Shown: positions 18,227 to 27,298 of the stretch, piece after piece
How the letters are laid out: each line of letters starts with the position of its first letter
How positions within the stretch are numbered: position 1 is the stretch's first letter
NCBI GenBank assembly: GCA_036378535.1
Contig: DASUWH010000077.1
Coordinates: 16,930-80,929 of the forward strand
Length of the DNA: 64,000 nucleotides
Direction: 5' to 3'
Source: Gp1-AA122 sp036378535
Lineage (GTDB): Bacteria > Acidobacteriota > Terriglobia > Terriglobales > Acidobacteriaceae
Made by a program: the position numbers and the translations under genes
Notes under the pieces: generated by a model
Databases searched by the model: none
The model's input: the letters and a program-made list of their open reading frames with translations, nothing else
Told to the model about the DNA's origin: nothing

Positions 18227-19678
18227 TTACCCGGCTGATTTCACGTATTGCAGCACCTCAATTCCGGGAAACTTGGTTGTCGGGCCTGGCACGTACTGCT
18301 CTGGCAGCGGTGGAATAGGGTCCTGCGCCGTATGCGTGGGATGACAGGAGATGATCCAGATGCGATCGGACCGCTCCCCGTCATCGGTTTTGAGTCCGAG
18401 GTCAATAATGACTTTGCGCGTCGGCAGCGTCCGCCCGGAGTGGTGGTAAGTAAATTCGAATACGTCGCGGTAGGCGGGATCTACAAAGATGGTGTCGTTC
18501 GCCTGAACTTTCTGGGCAAGGAAATTGTTAACCGCGTTCCAGTCTTCGAAACCGGGCCGCCGGTAATAGGAAGGCAACGCGGTCGCGAGACTGACCAGCA
18601 GAATCAGCACAACCAGGCGCCGGGGCCATCGAGGGCCAATCGCCAGCAGGCCCTGAGATGTCAGCAGCAAGAATGCCGGTAGGGAAATCATCAGGAAACG
18701 AGGGCTGAAGACCGGCTTCCAATGTGACAAGGCCAAAGCGATCCCCAGCGGAAGCACGAACCACAATGTAAGGAAAACAAACGGCCAGGTAGAGTTTTGT
18801 TTCGGATCACTTGCAACGGTCCGCTGCCACCACTCTCGTCCCACGACAACGAGGGCAAAAAGACATATCCCAAATTTCAATCCGCTGCCGGTCAGGTATG
18901 TCAGAAAGTGGTATACATCCTTCCCCGAAGGAGGCTGTACCCAGGCCAATGGCCCTGTCTTATGAATTGCCGCAAACACGAGCAGAGGGCTCCCGAGGAC
19001 CGCAATCACAACCATGAGGCGGAGTTGCCGAATGGTGGCAACTCGCGAACGCAGGAAAAACAGGGAGACGAACTGCGCCAGCAATACAAAGCCTGCAAAG
19101 AAATGCGAGTACAGTGCCGCTGTGGAAGAGGTCACATATGCGGCTGAGATCCGTGTGTCAAGGCTCTCAATGCTTTTGACAAAGTATAGGCATGAAAGCG
19201 ATACCAGCAACACCGCCAAGGTGTAGCCGCGAGCTGCCTGGGAATACGAGATATGGTAAACGTTCAGCGAGAAGAGCAGGGCGGCAAGCAATCCCGTGTA
19301 GCGGGAGAACAATTTCGTCCCAATGTCATAAATCACCGGAACCGTCGCCAGCGCAAGAATTACGGATAAGAACCTTATAAACCAGACGCTATCGCCAATC
19401 CTGATCCAGAACCGCAACAGGACATAGTAGAGGGCCATGTTAGCTTCGCTGCTCGTAACCACACGCCAGAATGCTGTCCAATTCATTCTTGCGAAAGTGA
19501 AGCTGGACATCTCGTCAGCGAATACACTCTTGCCATCCAAATCGATAAGTCGGACTACCAGACAGAGAGCAGAAGTGAGGAACAGGGCTGCCGGCCACCA
19601 TCGGCTGGCTGGCACACTGGATCTCTGCCGAGAGAGGGTGCCCGTCTGAACGGAAGGCGGCTCTTGAATATCCGGCAT
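18227..19678 (-). CDS. GT39/ArnT-like polytopic glycosyltransferase, paralogue of the convergent neighbour
   Basis: The protein has 483 residues and the same order of motifs as its neighbour: GKSVFADEMSSFTFARMNW in the first loop, EANMALYYVLLRFW, and YHISYSQAARGYTLA. About ten hydrophobic helices follow, then a soluble C-terminal region with NNFLAQKVQANDTIFVD. Shared motifs and the tail-to-tail arrangement point to an old inverted duplication. The N-terminal 30 residues are Ser/Pro/Thr-rich and cytosolic. Donor and acceptor are unknown. Confidence 0.8.
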   Translation of the reverse strand: MPDIQEPPSVQTGTLSRQRSSVPASRWWPAALFLTSALCLVVRLIDLDGKSVFADEMSSFTFARMNWTAFWRVVTSSEANMALYYVLLRFWIRIGDSVWFIRFLSVILALATVPVIYDIGTKLFSRYTGLLAALLFSLNVYHISYSQAARGYTLAVLLVSLSCLYFVKSIESLDTRISAAYVTSSTAALYSHFFAGFVLLAQFVSLFFLRSRVATIRQLRLMVVIAVLGSPLLVFAAIHKTGPLAWVQPPSGKDVYHFLTYLTGSGLKFGICLFALVVVGREWWQRTVASDPKQNSTWPFVFLTLWFVLPLGIALALSHWKPVFSPRFLMISLPAFLLLTSQGLLAIGPRWPRRLVVLILLVSLATALPSYYRRPGFEDWNAVNNFLAQKVQANDTIFVDPAYRDVFEFTYHHSGRTLPTRKVIIDLGLKTDDGERSDRIWIISCHPTHTAQDPIPPLPEQYVPGPTTKFPGIEVLQYVKSAG

Positions 19679-19760
19679 CGTGGAAAGTTTAGCAGCTACT
19701 CATCGGCGTCGCCGCCGCTTAGCACAGTATCTCCAGCGCAGTAACAAATCGGACAGCAAA

Positions 19761-19786
19761 AAGCCTCACCCGATCGGGTGAGGCTT
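19761..19786 (-). terminator. Rho-independent terminator after TPR lipoprotein gene
   Basis: A perfect 26-base palindrome AAGCCTCACCCGA/TCGGGTGAGGCTT starts 22 bases beyond the TPR gene's stop. On the minus strand it runs into TTTTTGCTG, giving a strong hairpin plus T-tract. Confidence 0.85.
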
Positions 19787-19807
19787 CCAGGTAAATAGAG
19801 AATCGCG

Positions 19808-20650
19808 TTATTTGTTCGCCGGTTGATCGGCGACAATTCCGGTCGCGCCTGGCTGCTTGGCGGCTTTTTCCTTCTTGGTTGCCATCGTCTTATCAACCCA
19901 ATCGTCTGCGCTTTTCAGATCGGCGGAGCGAGCTGCTGGATCATCGCATTCGACGTCAGCCTTTTCGCGGTACATAAGATTCATATACGCCATGGCGTCG
20001 TCGTAATCGGGACGAAGCTGCAGCGCCTTGTTCAGGCTGTCGATGCCGTCCTGAATGGTCGCCCAGTTTTTCTCTTTCAGATCAGCGCAGACTTTCTTCT
20101 GTTCCTTGTCCTTGGCACTGAGCGGCTCGTCCGGTTTCAGTCCGAGCTTGGCACGCTCTTCCATGCGCGGCTGATACGCCTCCGTCCAGTCGATCACGCC
20201 GATGGAGTAGTAAGTCTCCGGATCATTCGGGTCACGCTGGGCTACCTGCTGATGGTACTGCTTCGCCATATCCAGCTTCTTCATGTTGAAGTACAGCGAA
20301 GCAATGCCCTTGAGGCTGCCGATTTCCTGGTCCCGGCCCGGATGCATATCGAGGACCTTTTTGAACTGATCAATCGCGTCCTCAGCCATGCGATTGTTGT
20401 CGGGAGTATCAGCGCCCGGGATGTATTGCTGCGCGTAAGCCGTCGCCAGATAAAGCCGGGCGTTGAGGAGGGACGGATCGAACTCCACCGCCTGTTGGAA
20501 GTGCGTGATCGCCTCTTCGTACTTCGCGTTCTTGTAGGCCTGCACGCCCTTGTTGAGCTGATCGCGCGCCCGCAACTTGCTGCAACCGGCTCCCGCAAGA
20601 AGGGCCACAGCAGCCGCCGCGACCATGAGCATCTTGAGCTTGTTATTCAT
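19808..20650 (-). CDS. Tetratricopeptide-repeat lipoprotein
   Basis: The protein has 280 residues. The lipoprotein signal ends LLAGAGC, so the mature protein should be acylated at Cys23. TPR units begin at about 30 (LNKGVQAYKNAKYEEAI) and recur near 65-110, 110-145 and 205-235, with linkers. The C-terminus is Lys/Ala-rich. It lies downstream of the tonB-exbB-exbD-exbD set on the same strand, but a heptad element and about 180 bases separate it from exbD, so it may have its own promoter. A periplasmic scaffold role is inferred; no catalytic motif is seen. Confidence 0.8.
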   Translation of the reverse strand: MNNKLKMLMVAAAAVALLAGAGCSKLRARDQLNKGVQAYKNAKYEEAITHFQQAVEFDPSLLNARLYLATAYAQQYIPGADTPDNNRMAEDAIDQFKKVLDMHPGRDQEIGSLKGIASLYFNMKKLDMAKQYHQQVAQRDPNDPETYYSIGVIDWTEAYQPRMEERAKLGLKPDEPLSAKDKEQKKVCADLKEKNWATIQDGIDSLNKALQLRPDYDDAMAYMNLMYREKADVECDDPAARSADLKSADDWVDKTMATKKEKAAKQPGATGIVADQPANK

Positions 20651-20705
20651 TGATTATGATTCCCCCTTGCAATCACCATTGCAACCGTATAGAAACACGG
20701 GACAA

Positions 20706-20795
20706 GGCTTCTAGCTTCTAGCCACGAGCTTCCAGCAATCGCTCGCGCGGACGCAAGTGCTTGCTAGAAGCTAGCAGCTCGAAGCGAGAAGCTGC
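20706..20795. repeat. Heptad inverted-repeat element (b)
   Basis: The left arm (20706-20736) reads in 7-base steps GCTTCTA, GCTTCTA, GCCACGA, GCTTCCA. The right arm (20761-20795), read as reverse complement, gives GCTTCTC, GCTTCGA, GCTGCTA, GCTTCTA. The arms are inverted around a 24-base GC-rich loop. It lies in the spacer between exbD and the TPR lipoprotein gene. Confidence 0.75.
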
Positions 20796-20828
20796 AACGG
20801 CTATTCCCGAAATATGATCTAAGCCCTT

Positions 20829-21269
20829 CTAGCCGCCCGCTTCGATCTTAGCGGTGATCAGGCCGACTTTGTCCACGCCCGCGGAATGTGCGATGTCAAT
20901 GACATTGGCGACATCGGCGAAGGGAATGTTGTTATCACCCTTCACGAACATAACTTTCTCCGCGCGGGTTTTGAAAACGTCGGTCAGACGGCCCTGCAGC
21001 GTATCCCAGGTCGCATCTTCCTGGTTGATCTTCACAGCCGGCGCTTGGCCCGGTCCGCGATCGATCAATTGCACCACGATCGTACGGTCCGGGGTCGTGT
21101 TCTTCGGAGCGTTCGGCGGCGGTGGCTGCGGCACCAGGGCATCCAGGCCTTTAGGCGTCAGCGGCGTGATGACCATGAAAATGATCAGCAGCACCAGAAG
21201 TACGTCAATCAGCGGGGTGACGTTGATATCAGCGTTCTGACCGCCCCCGCCTCCCGTTGTCATTCCCAT
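20829..21269 (-). CDS. exbD: ExbD/TolR-type biopolymer transport protein (second copy)
   Basis: The protein has 146 residues: a short cytosolic Gly-rich head, then INVTPLIDVLLVLLIIFMV, the single transmembrane helix with the proton-carrying Asp, then a periplasmic domain. It forms the inner-membrane motor with ExbB and drives TonB-dependent uptake through the outer membrane. It follows another exbD by 12 bases. Two ExbD forms with one ExbB suggests a hetero-oligomeric motor, seen in other diderm phyla. Confidence 0.9.
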   Translation of the reverse strand: MGMTTGGGGGQNADINVTPLIDVLLVLLIIFMVITPLTPKGLDALVPQPPPPNAPKNTTPDRTIVVQLIDRGPGQAPAVKINQEDATWDTLQGRLTDVFKTRAEKVMFVKGDNNIPFADVANVIDIAHSAGVDKVGLITAKIEAGG

Positions 21270-21281
21270 AAGAAATCTCCT

Positions 21282-21749
<468 letters not shown>

Positions 21750-21880
21750 AGGGTTAAGTCTCCCGCTCGGTGAATTGCACGCGGCCGGCAGCAGTTCCCG
21801 TGGTGATTGAAGGAGCCAGGCGCCGGATCGAAATCCGGCGCCCGCTCAGCAACTCACGACTGCGGACCTGCCCTGAAAAC

Positions 21881-22636
21881 TTAGGGCCGGCGCGCCAATC
21901 CCCGGCGCTTCAGGAAGTAGTCAATCAGTTCGCTGGACGAGTTATCCATCTCGACGTCGAACGCCTCGACGCGGCCCGTCAGATAGTTGAACATCATGAC
22001 GGCCGGAATCGCGACGAACAGTCCGATGGCGGTGGTCACCAGAGCTTCGGCGATACCACCAGCAACGGCGCCCAGACCAGTGGCCTTCTGTTCCGAAATG
22101 CCTTTGAAGGCGTTGAGAATGCCCATCACCGTGCCGAACAGTCCGACGAAGGGAGCGGTCGAACCAATGGTTGCCAATCCGCCCAAGCCGCGTTTCAGCT
22201 CAGCATGGACGATCGCTTCGGTGCGCTCCAGCGCGCGCTTGGAGGCTTCAATGGTCTCGCCCGGGATGTCGGAGCTTTCCTGGTGGGCACGGAACTCCAT
22301 CAGGCCGGCGGTAACAACCTTGGCGAGATGGCTCTTCTTGTTGCGCTCGGCGACTTTGATCGCCTCATCAATCTTGCCGTCGCGTAGCGCGCCGGCCACC
22401 GCCGGAGCGAACGCACGCGACTGTTTACGGGCAGCGCTGAACGCCATCCAGCGATCGATCATGACACCAATCGACCAGCCCGACATGATGAACAGAATGA
22501 TAACCACGATTCTGGCGATAACACCCATCTGGTGCCATAGCGAAATCGGGTCCCAACCCACGGGCTGCTCTTGAATAACAGCCGCCAGGGCAGATACATG
22601 GCTGAAAGATAAAGCTGCTAGGTTCGCTACGAACAT
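21881..22636 (-). CDS. exbB: MotA/TolQ/ExbB-type proton channel
   Basis: The protein has 251 residues with an N-terminal hydrophobic segment, a first channel helix near 40-65, a cytosolic helical domain with KSHLAKVVTAG, and two later helices carrying GLATIGSTAPFVGLFGTV, the most conserved signature of ExbB/TolQ. It forms the pentameric ring around the ExbD helices. The gene order tonB, exbB, exbD, exbD on the minus strand supports an energised outer-membrane uptake system. A hairpin between tonB and exbB may adjust their ratio. Confidence 0.9.
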   Translation of the reverse strand: MFVANLAALSFSHVSALAAVIQEQPVGWDPISLWHQMGVIARIVVIILFIMSGWSIGVMIDRWMAFSAARKQSRAFAPAVAGALRDGKIDEAIKVAERNKKSHLAKVVTAGLMEFRAHQESSDIPGETIEASKRALERTEAIVHAELKRGLGGLATIGSTAPFVGLFGTVMGILNAFKGISEQKATGLGAVAGGIAEALVTTAIGLFVAIPAVMMFNYLTGRVEAFDVEMDNSSSELIDYFLKRRGLARRP

Positions 22637-22769
22637 GAGTTGCTTTCCTCCTCAGGAAAACTCTTGATTCCAAATATCTCGACGAAATCTGATCTTTGAT
22701 ACCGCTCGCGCTCTAAATGTTGCGTCTAGAGTCACTCCCGGTCTGGAGCCGGGTCTTAGATGCGGAATA

Positions 22770-22793
22770 GGGACGGGCGGTTAAGCCCGTCCC
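22770..22793. terminator. 9-bp hairpin between tonB and exbB (attenuator or processing site)
   Basis: GGGACGGGC and GCCCGTCCC form a perfect 9-base stem with a 6-base loop, starting 9 bases after the tonB stop. No long T-tract follows on the minus strand, so it is more likely an attenuator, RNA-stability hairpin or repeat remnant than a full terminator. Confidence 0.5.
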
Positions 22794-22801
22794 CGTGAGG
22801 T

Positions 22802-23545
22802 CTAACCACCTGATAGCGAAAAGATTACAGTGATCTGGGTTTCTACTTCGACCGGCTCGCCGTTCAGGTAGTAAGGTTTGTAGCGCCATTGTTTGACAGC
22901 TTCAATGGCGGCTGGGGCCAGCATAGGATGGCCGCTTATCAGGCGCAGGTTCTGGATGTTCCCATCTTTGCTGATTTCCGCCTGCAGCAGGACCTGGCCC
23001 TGAATGCGGGCCTGTCGGGCCAGCGGCGGATAGGCAGGCTGAATTTTCTTGATCAGCAGGCCTTGAGAGACACCCTGAGATACGCGTACGCGCTGGGGAG
23101 TCGCTACCTTGGGAACTGCAACCGGCGTGGAACTGATGATGCCGCCGATTACCCCACCCATCTGTCCACCCGGTACCCCTCCGGGAACGCCACCCACCAC
23201 CCCACCTGCGGACATGCTGGGAGGCGGAGCCTCTTCTTCCTTGATCATCTGAACTTTCTCAGGGATCTTCGTCGGAGTGCGGAGCTGCCCGTTCTGGATG
23301 TCGCTCTGGATCTGTTTGACCACCTTGATCGGCGCCGCTGCTGGCGGCGGCGGTGGCGGCGGTGGCGGCGGCGGCGCCACCAGGAATGTCATTAACTGCT
23401 GTTTGGGCAGAGCTTCCGTAAAGAGCAGGGGGATGAGAACCAGGATTCCGACCAGAGCTACCTGGATGAGGAAGGAAATAGTGGTAGTCATACCTCGCTT
23501 GGATTTCAGCCTGCCACCCGATTCTATGAGGCTGTCTTCAAACAT
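22802..23545 (-). CDS. tonB: TonB-family energy transducer
   Basis: The ATG at 23545 (MFEDSLIESGG, 247 residues) is preferred over a start six codons earlier because AGGAG lies just upstream. A single membrane anchor follows (about 25-45), then a run of prolines, a Gly/Val/Pro repeat region (GGVPGGVPGG) and the TonB C-terminal domain from about 160 with IKKIQPAYPPLARQARIQG and AVKQWRYKPY. It links the ExbBD motor to TonB-dependent outer-membrane receptors, none of which lie in this window. Confidence 0.9.
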   Translation of the reverse strand: MFEDSLIESGGRLKSKRGMTTTISFLIQVALVGILVLIPLLFTEALPKQQLMTFLVAPPPPPPPPPPPAAAPIKVVKQIQSDIQNGQLRTPTKIPEKVQMIKEEEAPPPSMSAGGVVGGVPGGVPGGQMGGVIGGIISSTPVAVPKVATPQRVRVSQGVSQGLLIKKIQPAYPPLARQARIQGQVLLQAEISKDGNIQNLRLISGHPMLAPAAIEAVKQWRYKPYYLNGEPVEVETQITVIFSLSGG

Positions 23546-23704
23546 AGGCACTCTCCTACACAAGACCCTACGTACTCTTAGACACCGGCGGGTACGGCTT
23601 TGCTCCCAAGATGTTGCCGGTTACGAGCAGCTACAAACGTTAAGAAAACCAGCCGCTTACGGCCCATTCTTACCCAAAGCTAACCGCCTAAATGCCAACA
23701 AATA

Positions 23705-24928
23705 TCAGGCCTTAACCTGAACCTTTTGAGGCTGCGCCTTTGAGCCCTTCGTGGTTCCCTTGTCTGGCGGCAGTGCTACCAGACGCTTACCGCGCGAGCC
23801 ACGCCAGTCCTGATAAGCCACCAGAATCGGAGCCGCGATGGCAATCGAAGAATAGGTTCCGATCAATATGCCTATGACCAGGGCAAAAGAGAAGCCGCTC
23901 AGTACTTCGCCCCCGAAAAGGTAGAGGGCCAACACAGTCAAGAACGTCAAGCCGGCCGTCAGGATCGTCCGGCTCAAGGTTTGATTAATGCTGCGATTGA
24001 CGATGTCGGATAGCTTCTCGCGGCGCAGCAGCTTGATGTTTTCCCGGATACGATCAAAAACAACGATCGTATCGTTGTTCGAGTAGCCAACCAGCGTCAG
24101 AATGGCGGCAATGACCGTAAGCGTAATTTCTTTGTTGGCAAGGGAGAACGCGCCCACTGTGATCAGCGTGTCATGGAACACCGTGACCACCGCTGCCAAT
24201 CCGTAAATCCACTCGAACCGGAACCACAGGTAAACCAGCATGCCCACCAGCGAATAGAGCACCGCCAGTTCAGCCTGCCGCTGCAGCTGTGATCCCACCT
24301 GTGGGCCAACAATTTCGACGTTCTTTACGCCAAAATTCGAAAGAAAGAAGCCGTCGTTCAACGAAGCCACCAGCTCAGGCGGCGCGACGCTTTTCAGCTC
24401 ATCCATGGAATTCAGAACGCCGCTCTTATTCTTGTCGCGATAGGCGACAATGGCGCGGGCAAGATCCGAATACCTCTGGTTGGCGTCGGTACCCAAGTGC
24501 AGCGGATCCTTTTCCATCAGGTAATTAAAGATCGTCAGATAGCCGGCATTATTCAGGTCCTGCTTGCCGGCCGGAGCGTTCGTCTCCAGGGCACTGATGA
24601 TCTGGTTCTTGCCACGATCCAGAGCTTGCTCACTGGTCTCCCGCTCGTCGAGGGAGATCAGTTCCTGGTTCTCTGCAGGTGGTCCAAAGCGCTGAATGCG
24701 GACCCGGCTCAGACCTGCCTTATCCAGCAGTGACCGGATCTCATTTTCGTTGGGCGGGCCGGCGAATTTGACATACACCAGCGTGCCGCCACGGAAATCG
24801 ACGCCTAGCGGGATGCCGTGCCAGAACAGCATCGAGAGCACGCCCGCAACGCTGAACACCAGCGAAAAGGCGAGAAAATACCACTTTTTCCCAAGAAAAT
24901 CTATATTTGGATTACGAAAAAATTCCAC
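23705..24928 (-). CDS. secF: Protein translocase subunit SecF with enlarged first periplasmic domain
   Basis: The protein has 407 residues against about 300-320 for typical SecF. It begins with the N-terminal helix and GIPLGVDFRGGTLVYV (the SecD/F signature), then a periplasmic domain longer by about 90 residues (about 110-210). The six-helix RND core follows, with GYSNNDTIVVFDRIRENIK. SecDF uses the proton gradient to help pull exported proteins through SecYEG. It is the last gene of the tgt-yajC-secD-secF group; secD is 169 bases upstream, with a family B repeat in the gap. Confidence 0.93.
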   Translation of the reverse strand: MEFFRNPNIDFLGKKWYFLAFSLVFSVAGVLSMLFWHGIPLGVDFRGGTLVYVKFAGPPNENEIRSLLDKAGLSRVRIQRFGPPAENQELISLDERETSEQALDRGKNQIISALETNAPAGKQDLNNAGYLTIFNYLMEKDPLHLGTDANQRYSDLARAIVAYRDKNKSGVLNSMDELKSVAPPELVASLNDGFFLSNFGVKNVEIVGPQVGSQLQRQAELAVLYSLVGMLVYLWFRFEWIYGLAAVVTVFHDTLITVGAFSLANKEITLTVIAAILTLVGYSNNDTIVVFDRIRENIKLLRREKLSDIVNRSINQTLSRTILTAGLTFLTVLALYLFGGEVLSGFSFALVIGILIGTYSSIAIAAPILVAYQDWRGSRGKRLVALPPDKGTTKGSKAQPQKVQVKA

Positions 24929-24980
24929 TTCGTTTCGGACCTCTTCGTTTTATTACTAACTTGTAACCACTACATCTCTC

Positions 24981-25090
24981 GTAGGGCCAGGTGCCCTCAC
25001 CTGTCCAGCCGAGTCAAGCTCGGCAAGTGGCGAGCTGCGCTCGCCTGCCCCAGGGGCTCCCTTCGACAAACTCAGGGCAAGTCTGGAGCC
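24981..25090. repeat. Dispersed repeat family B between secD and secF
   Basis: It contains GTAGGGCCAGGTGCCCTCACCTG, a self-complementary AGGTGCCCTCACCT hairpin, then AGCCGAGTCAAGCTCGGC and GGCGAGCTGCGCTCGCC hairpins. The same building blocks occur at 38153-38276 and 48364-48475 in different order. Confidence 0.65.
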
Positions 25091-25097
25091 TGCGTCA

Positions 25098-26726
25098 TTA
25101 GCCGATACTCAGCGCTTCACCGCGCTGTTTACGGCTCAAAATCCAGTCAAAAATCACGCGTGAAACGAACACGGCCGTGAACAAGTTCGCCAATAACCCG
25201 AAAGTCAGCGTCACGGCGAAGCCTTTCACCGGCCCCGTGCCGAAAATGAAAAGAATCGCCGCCGACACAATCGTGGTCACGTGCGTATCCACAATCGTTA
25301 CCCACGCGTGGCTGAATCCCTGGTCCACCGCCGAGGGCGGCGTCTTGCCATTGCGCAACTCTTCTCTTATGCGCTCGAAGATCAGGACATTCGAGTCCAC
25401 ACCCATACCAACCGTGAGGATCACGCCTGCAATGCCCGGCAAAGTTAAGGTCGCCCCGAAATAGCCCATGAAGCCCAGGAGAATAATCAGGTTCAGAATC
25501 AGCGCCACATCGGCATTCACGCCAGCCCCGCGGTAGTAGACCAGCATGAACAGGAGCACAGCCGCCATTCCGATGATCGCCGCTCGAACGCCGGCTCGGA
25601 TCGAATCGTTCCCCAGCGATGGCCCAACGGTGCTTTCCTGCAGGTACTTGATGCTGGCTGGCAACGCGCCCGAATTGAGAATAAGCGCCAGATCCTTGGC
25701 CTGCTGATCGGTAAACCGGCCCTCGATAACACCAGTATCGCCAATCTGGCTCTTGATCACGGCCACTTCCATGACCTTGTTATCCAGTACTACGGACAGA
25801 TAATCGCCGACGTGAGCGCCCGTAAAATCGGAGAAGCGCCTGCCGCCTTCAGCCGTGAGGAAGAACTCGACCTCCGGCATATTGGTTTGCGAGTTGCGGC
25901 TGACCCGTGCTTCCCGCAGATCGTGTCCGGCAACAGCTGAGGTCCGGGAAATCAGGTAATAGACGTCGCTCTCATTGGAGTCGTTTGCCCCGATGCTGCG
26001 CCCGGGCAGCAACACAGTATTTGGCGGGAGCACGCCACCATTGGCCTGCAGAGCCGCATCCTGGCTGGTATAGGGCGCGCCATTGTTAAGGGCCTGCCGG
26101 ATCTCCAGCATGGCCGTGGACTGCATGATCTCTTTCACCCGGGCAGGGTCGTCAACTCCGGGCAGCTCAACCAGGATCTGATACTGCCCGAGACCGTGTT
26201 CCTGGATGATGGGTTCGCTGATACCGAGCTTATCGATTCGGTTGCGAATCGTCTCGATGGCCTGCTGAACAGCCCGGTTCTTGAGATCCGCCAGTTGGGG
26301 CGGCTTCATGGTCAGCGTCCAGGTATTGGAAGCGCCGGAACTCAGGTTGTACTCAGGAAGCTGATCCGTGACGATCGTTCGCAAATCTGAGCTGTTTTCA
26401 GGAGGTACGCCGGTAATGACGATCTTGTCGGGGTTATTGGCCTGATCGGGCTTGCTGACGTCCGTGAAATTGGTCTTGCGCGCTCGCATGCGGTCCTTGA
26501 GACGTTCGACCGCCCGGTCCGAATCCGCATTCACAGCATCGTTCACCTGCACCTGCAGGATAAGGTGAGTTCCACCTTTGAGGTCGAGGCCAAGGTGAAT
26601 GCGATTCTGGATGGCAGAGGCCAGGGCCGAACCAGAAACGCCGCTGGGAATTCCAAAGATTCCAAACGCGAACACAACCAGTGTTCCGAAGATGAGTACG
26701 AGTTTCCAGCCCAGGTTCTTATTCAT
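25098..26726 (-). CDS. secD: Protein translocase subunit SecD
   Basis: The ATG at 26726 (MNKNLGWK, 542 residues) is preferred over a GTG six codons upstream, because that GTG lies at the edge of an inverted repeat and has no ribosome site. After the first helix comes IHLGLDLKGGTHLILQV, then the P1 periplasmic domain with RNRIDKLGISEPIIQEHG and LPGVDDPARV. The six-helix core contains GMGVDSNVLIFERIREEL. It partners SecF and YajC at the Sec translocon. Confidence 0.93.
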   Translation of the reverse strand: MNKNLGWKLVLIFGTLVVFAFGIFGIPSGVSGSALASAIQNRIHLGLDLKGGTHLILQVQVNDAVNADSDRAVERLKDRMRARKTNFTDVSKPDQANNPDKIVITGVPPENSSDLRTIVTDQLPEYNLSSGASNTWTLTMKPPQLADLKNRAVQQAIETIRNRIDKLGISEPIIQEHGLGQYQILVELPGVDDPARVKEIMQSTAMLEIRQALNNGAPYTSQDAALQANGGVLPPNTVLLPGRSIGANDSNESDVYYLISRTSAVAGHDLREARVSRNSQTNMPEVEFFLTAEGGRRFSDFTGAHVGDYLSVVLDNKVMEVAVIKSQIGDTGVIEGRFTDQQAKDLALILNSGALPASIKYLQESTVGPSLGNDSIRAGVRAAIIGMAAVLLFMLVYYRGAGVNADVALILNLIILLGFMGYFGATLTLPGIAGVILTVGMGVDSNVLIFERIREELRNGKTPPSAVDQGFSHAWVTIVDTHVTTIVSAAILFIFGTGPVKGFAVTLTFGLLANLFTAVFVSRVIFDWILSRKQRGEALSIG

Positions 26727-26743
26727 AAAAAATATGAAACTCA

Positions 26744-26828
26744 CGTAGGGACGGCCGCTTCGGCCGTCCAGTTCACGTAGCCGAGCCGAGCTTCGCTCGG
26801 CTGGACGGCCGGAGCGGCCGTCCCTACG
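26744..26828. repeat. 28-bp inverted repeat (family B variant) between yajC and secD
   Basis: The left arm 26744-26771 begins CGTAGGGACGGCCGCTTCGG; the right arm 26801-26828 is its reverse complement with one mismatch. The interior has a smaller CCGAG/CTCGG hairpin. It fills most of the spacer upstream of secD. Confidence 0.75.
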
Positions 26829-26835
26829 GGACTCT

Positions 26836-27165
26836 CTACTTGCTCGCTGTCTCCTCCGCCGTGGTCACCGAGACAATGGATGCCCGGCTGACCTCCAGCT
26901 TCAAGTTGTCCGGCGGCACCCGCAGGGTGATAGCGTCATCTTTCATGGAGAAAATTGTTCCCCGCAGCCCGCCGCTGGTCGTTACTTTGTCCCCGGTCTT
27001 GAGCGTGTCCAGCATGGCCTGCCATTTCTTCTGCCGCCGCTGCTGGGGCATGATGAGAAGAAAGTAGAAGACCGCAAAAATAAAGATGAGCGGGGCGATT
27101 CCCAACCACCCCATGCCGCTCGACGACTGCCACAGCGCGAGCGCTGCTGTATTCCCTGGCATCAT
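26836..27165 (-). CDS. yajC: Preprotein translocase subunit YajC
   Basis: The protein has 109 residues. One membrane helix (about 18-40) contains FYFLLIMPQQRRQKK, the standard YajC signature, followed by LDTLKTGDKVTTSGGLRG and a charged C-terminus. YajC associates with SecDF. It lies between tgt and secD in the canonical order, with 133 bases to tgt and about 110 bases to secD. Confidence 0.92.
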   Translation of the reverse strand: MMPGNTAALALWQSSSGMGWLGIAPLIFIFAVFYFLLIMPQQRRQKKWQAMLDTLKTGDKVTTSGGLRGTIFSMKDDAITLRVPPDNLKLEVSRASIVSVTTAEETASK

Positions 27166-27298
27166 GAATCCCTGGGGACCCTCTTCAGTTGGCGTTCAGG
27201 CGCCGACCAGAGCGCTTCCGCCTTCGATTGTGACACTGCGGGAATTCTAAAGCTCGTCCGGCCGGATACTCTTTCAACTTCAGGCACAATGGGGACGC

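Noticed and set aside
19823..20653. 276-residue plus-strand frame opposite the TPR lipoprotein
   Set aside because: No family pattern; the minus strand has lipobox, TPR units and a terminator in the right place.
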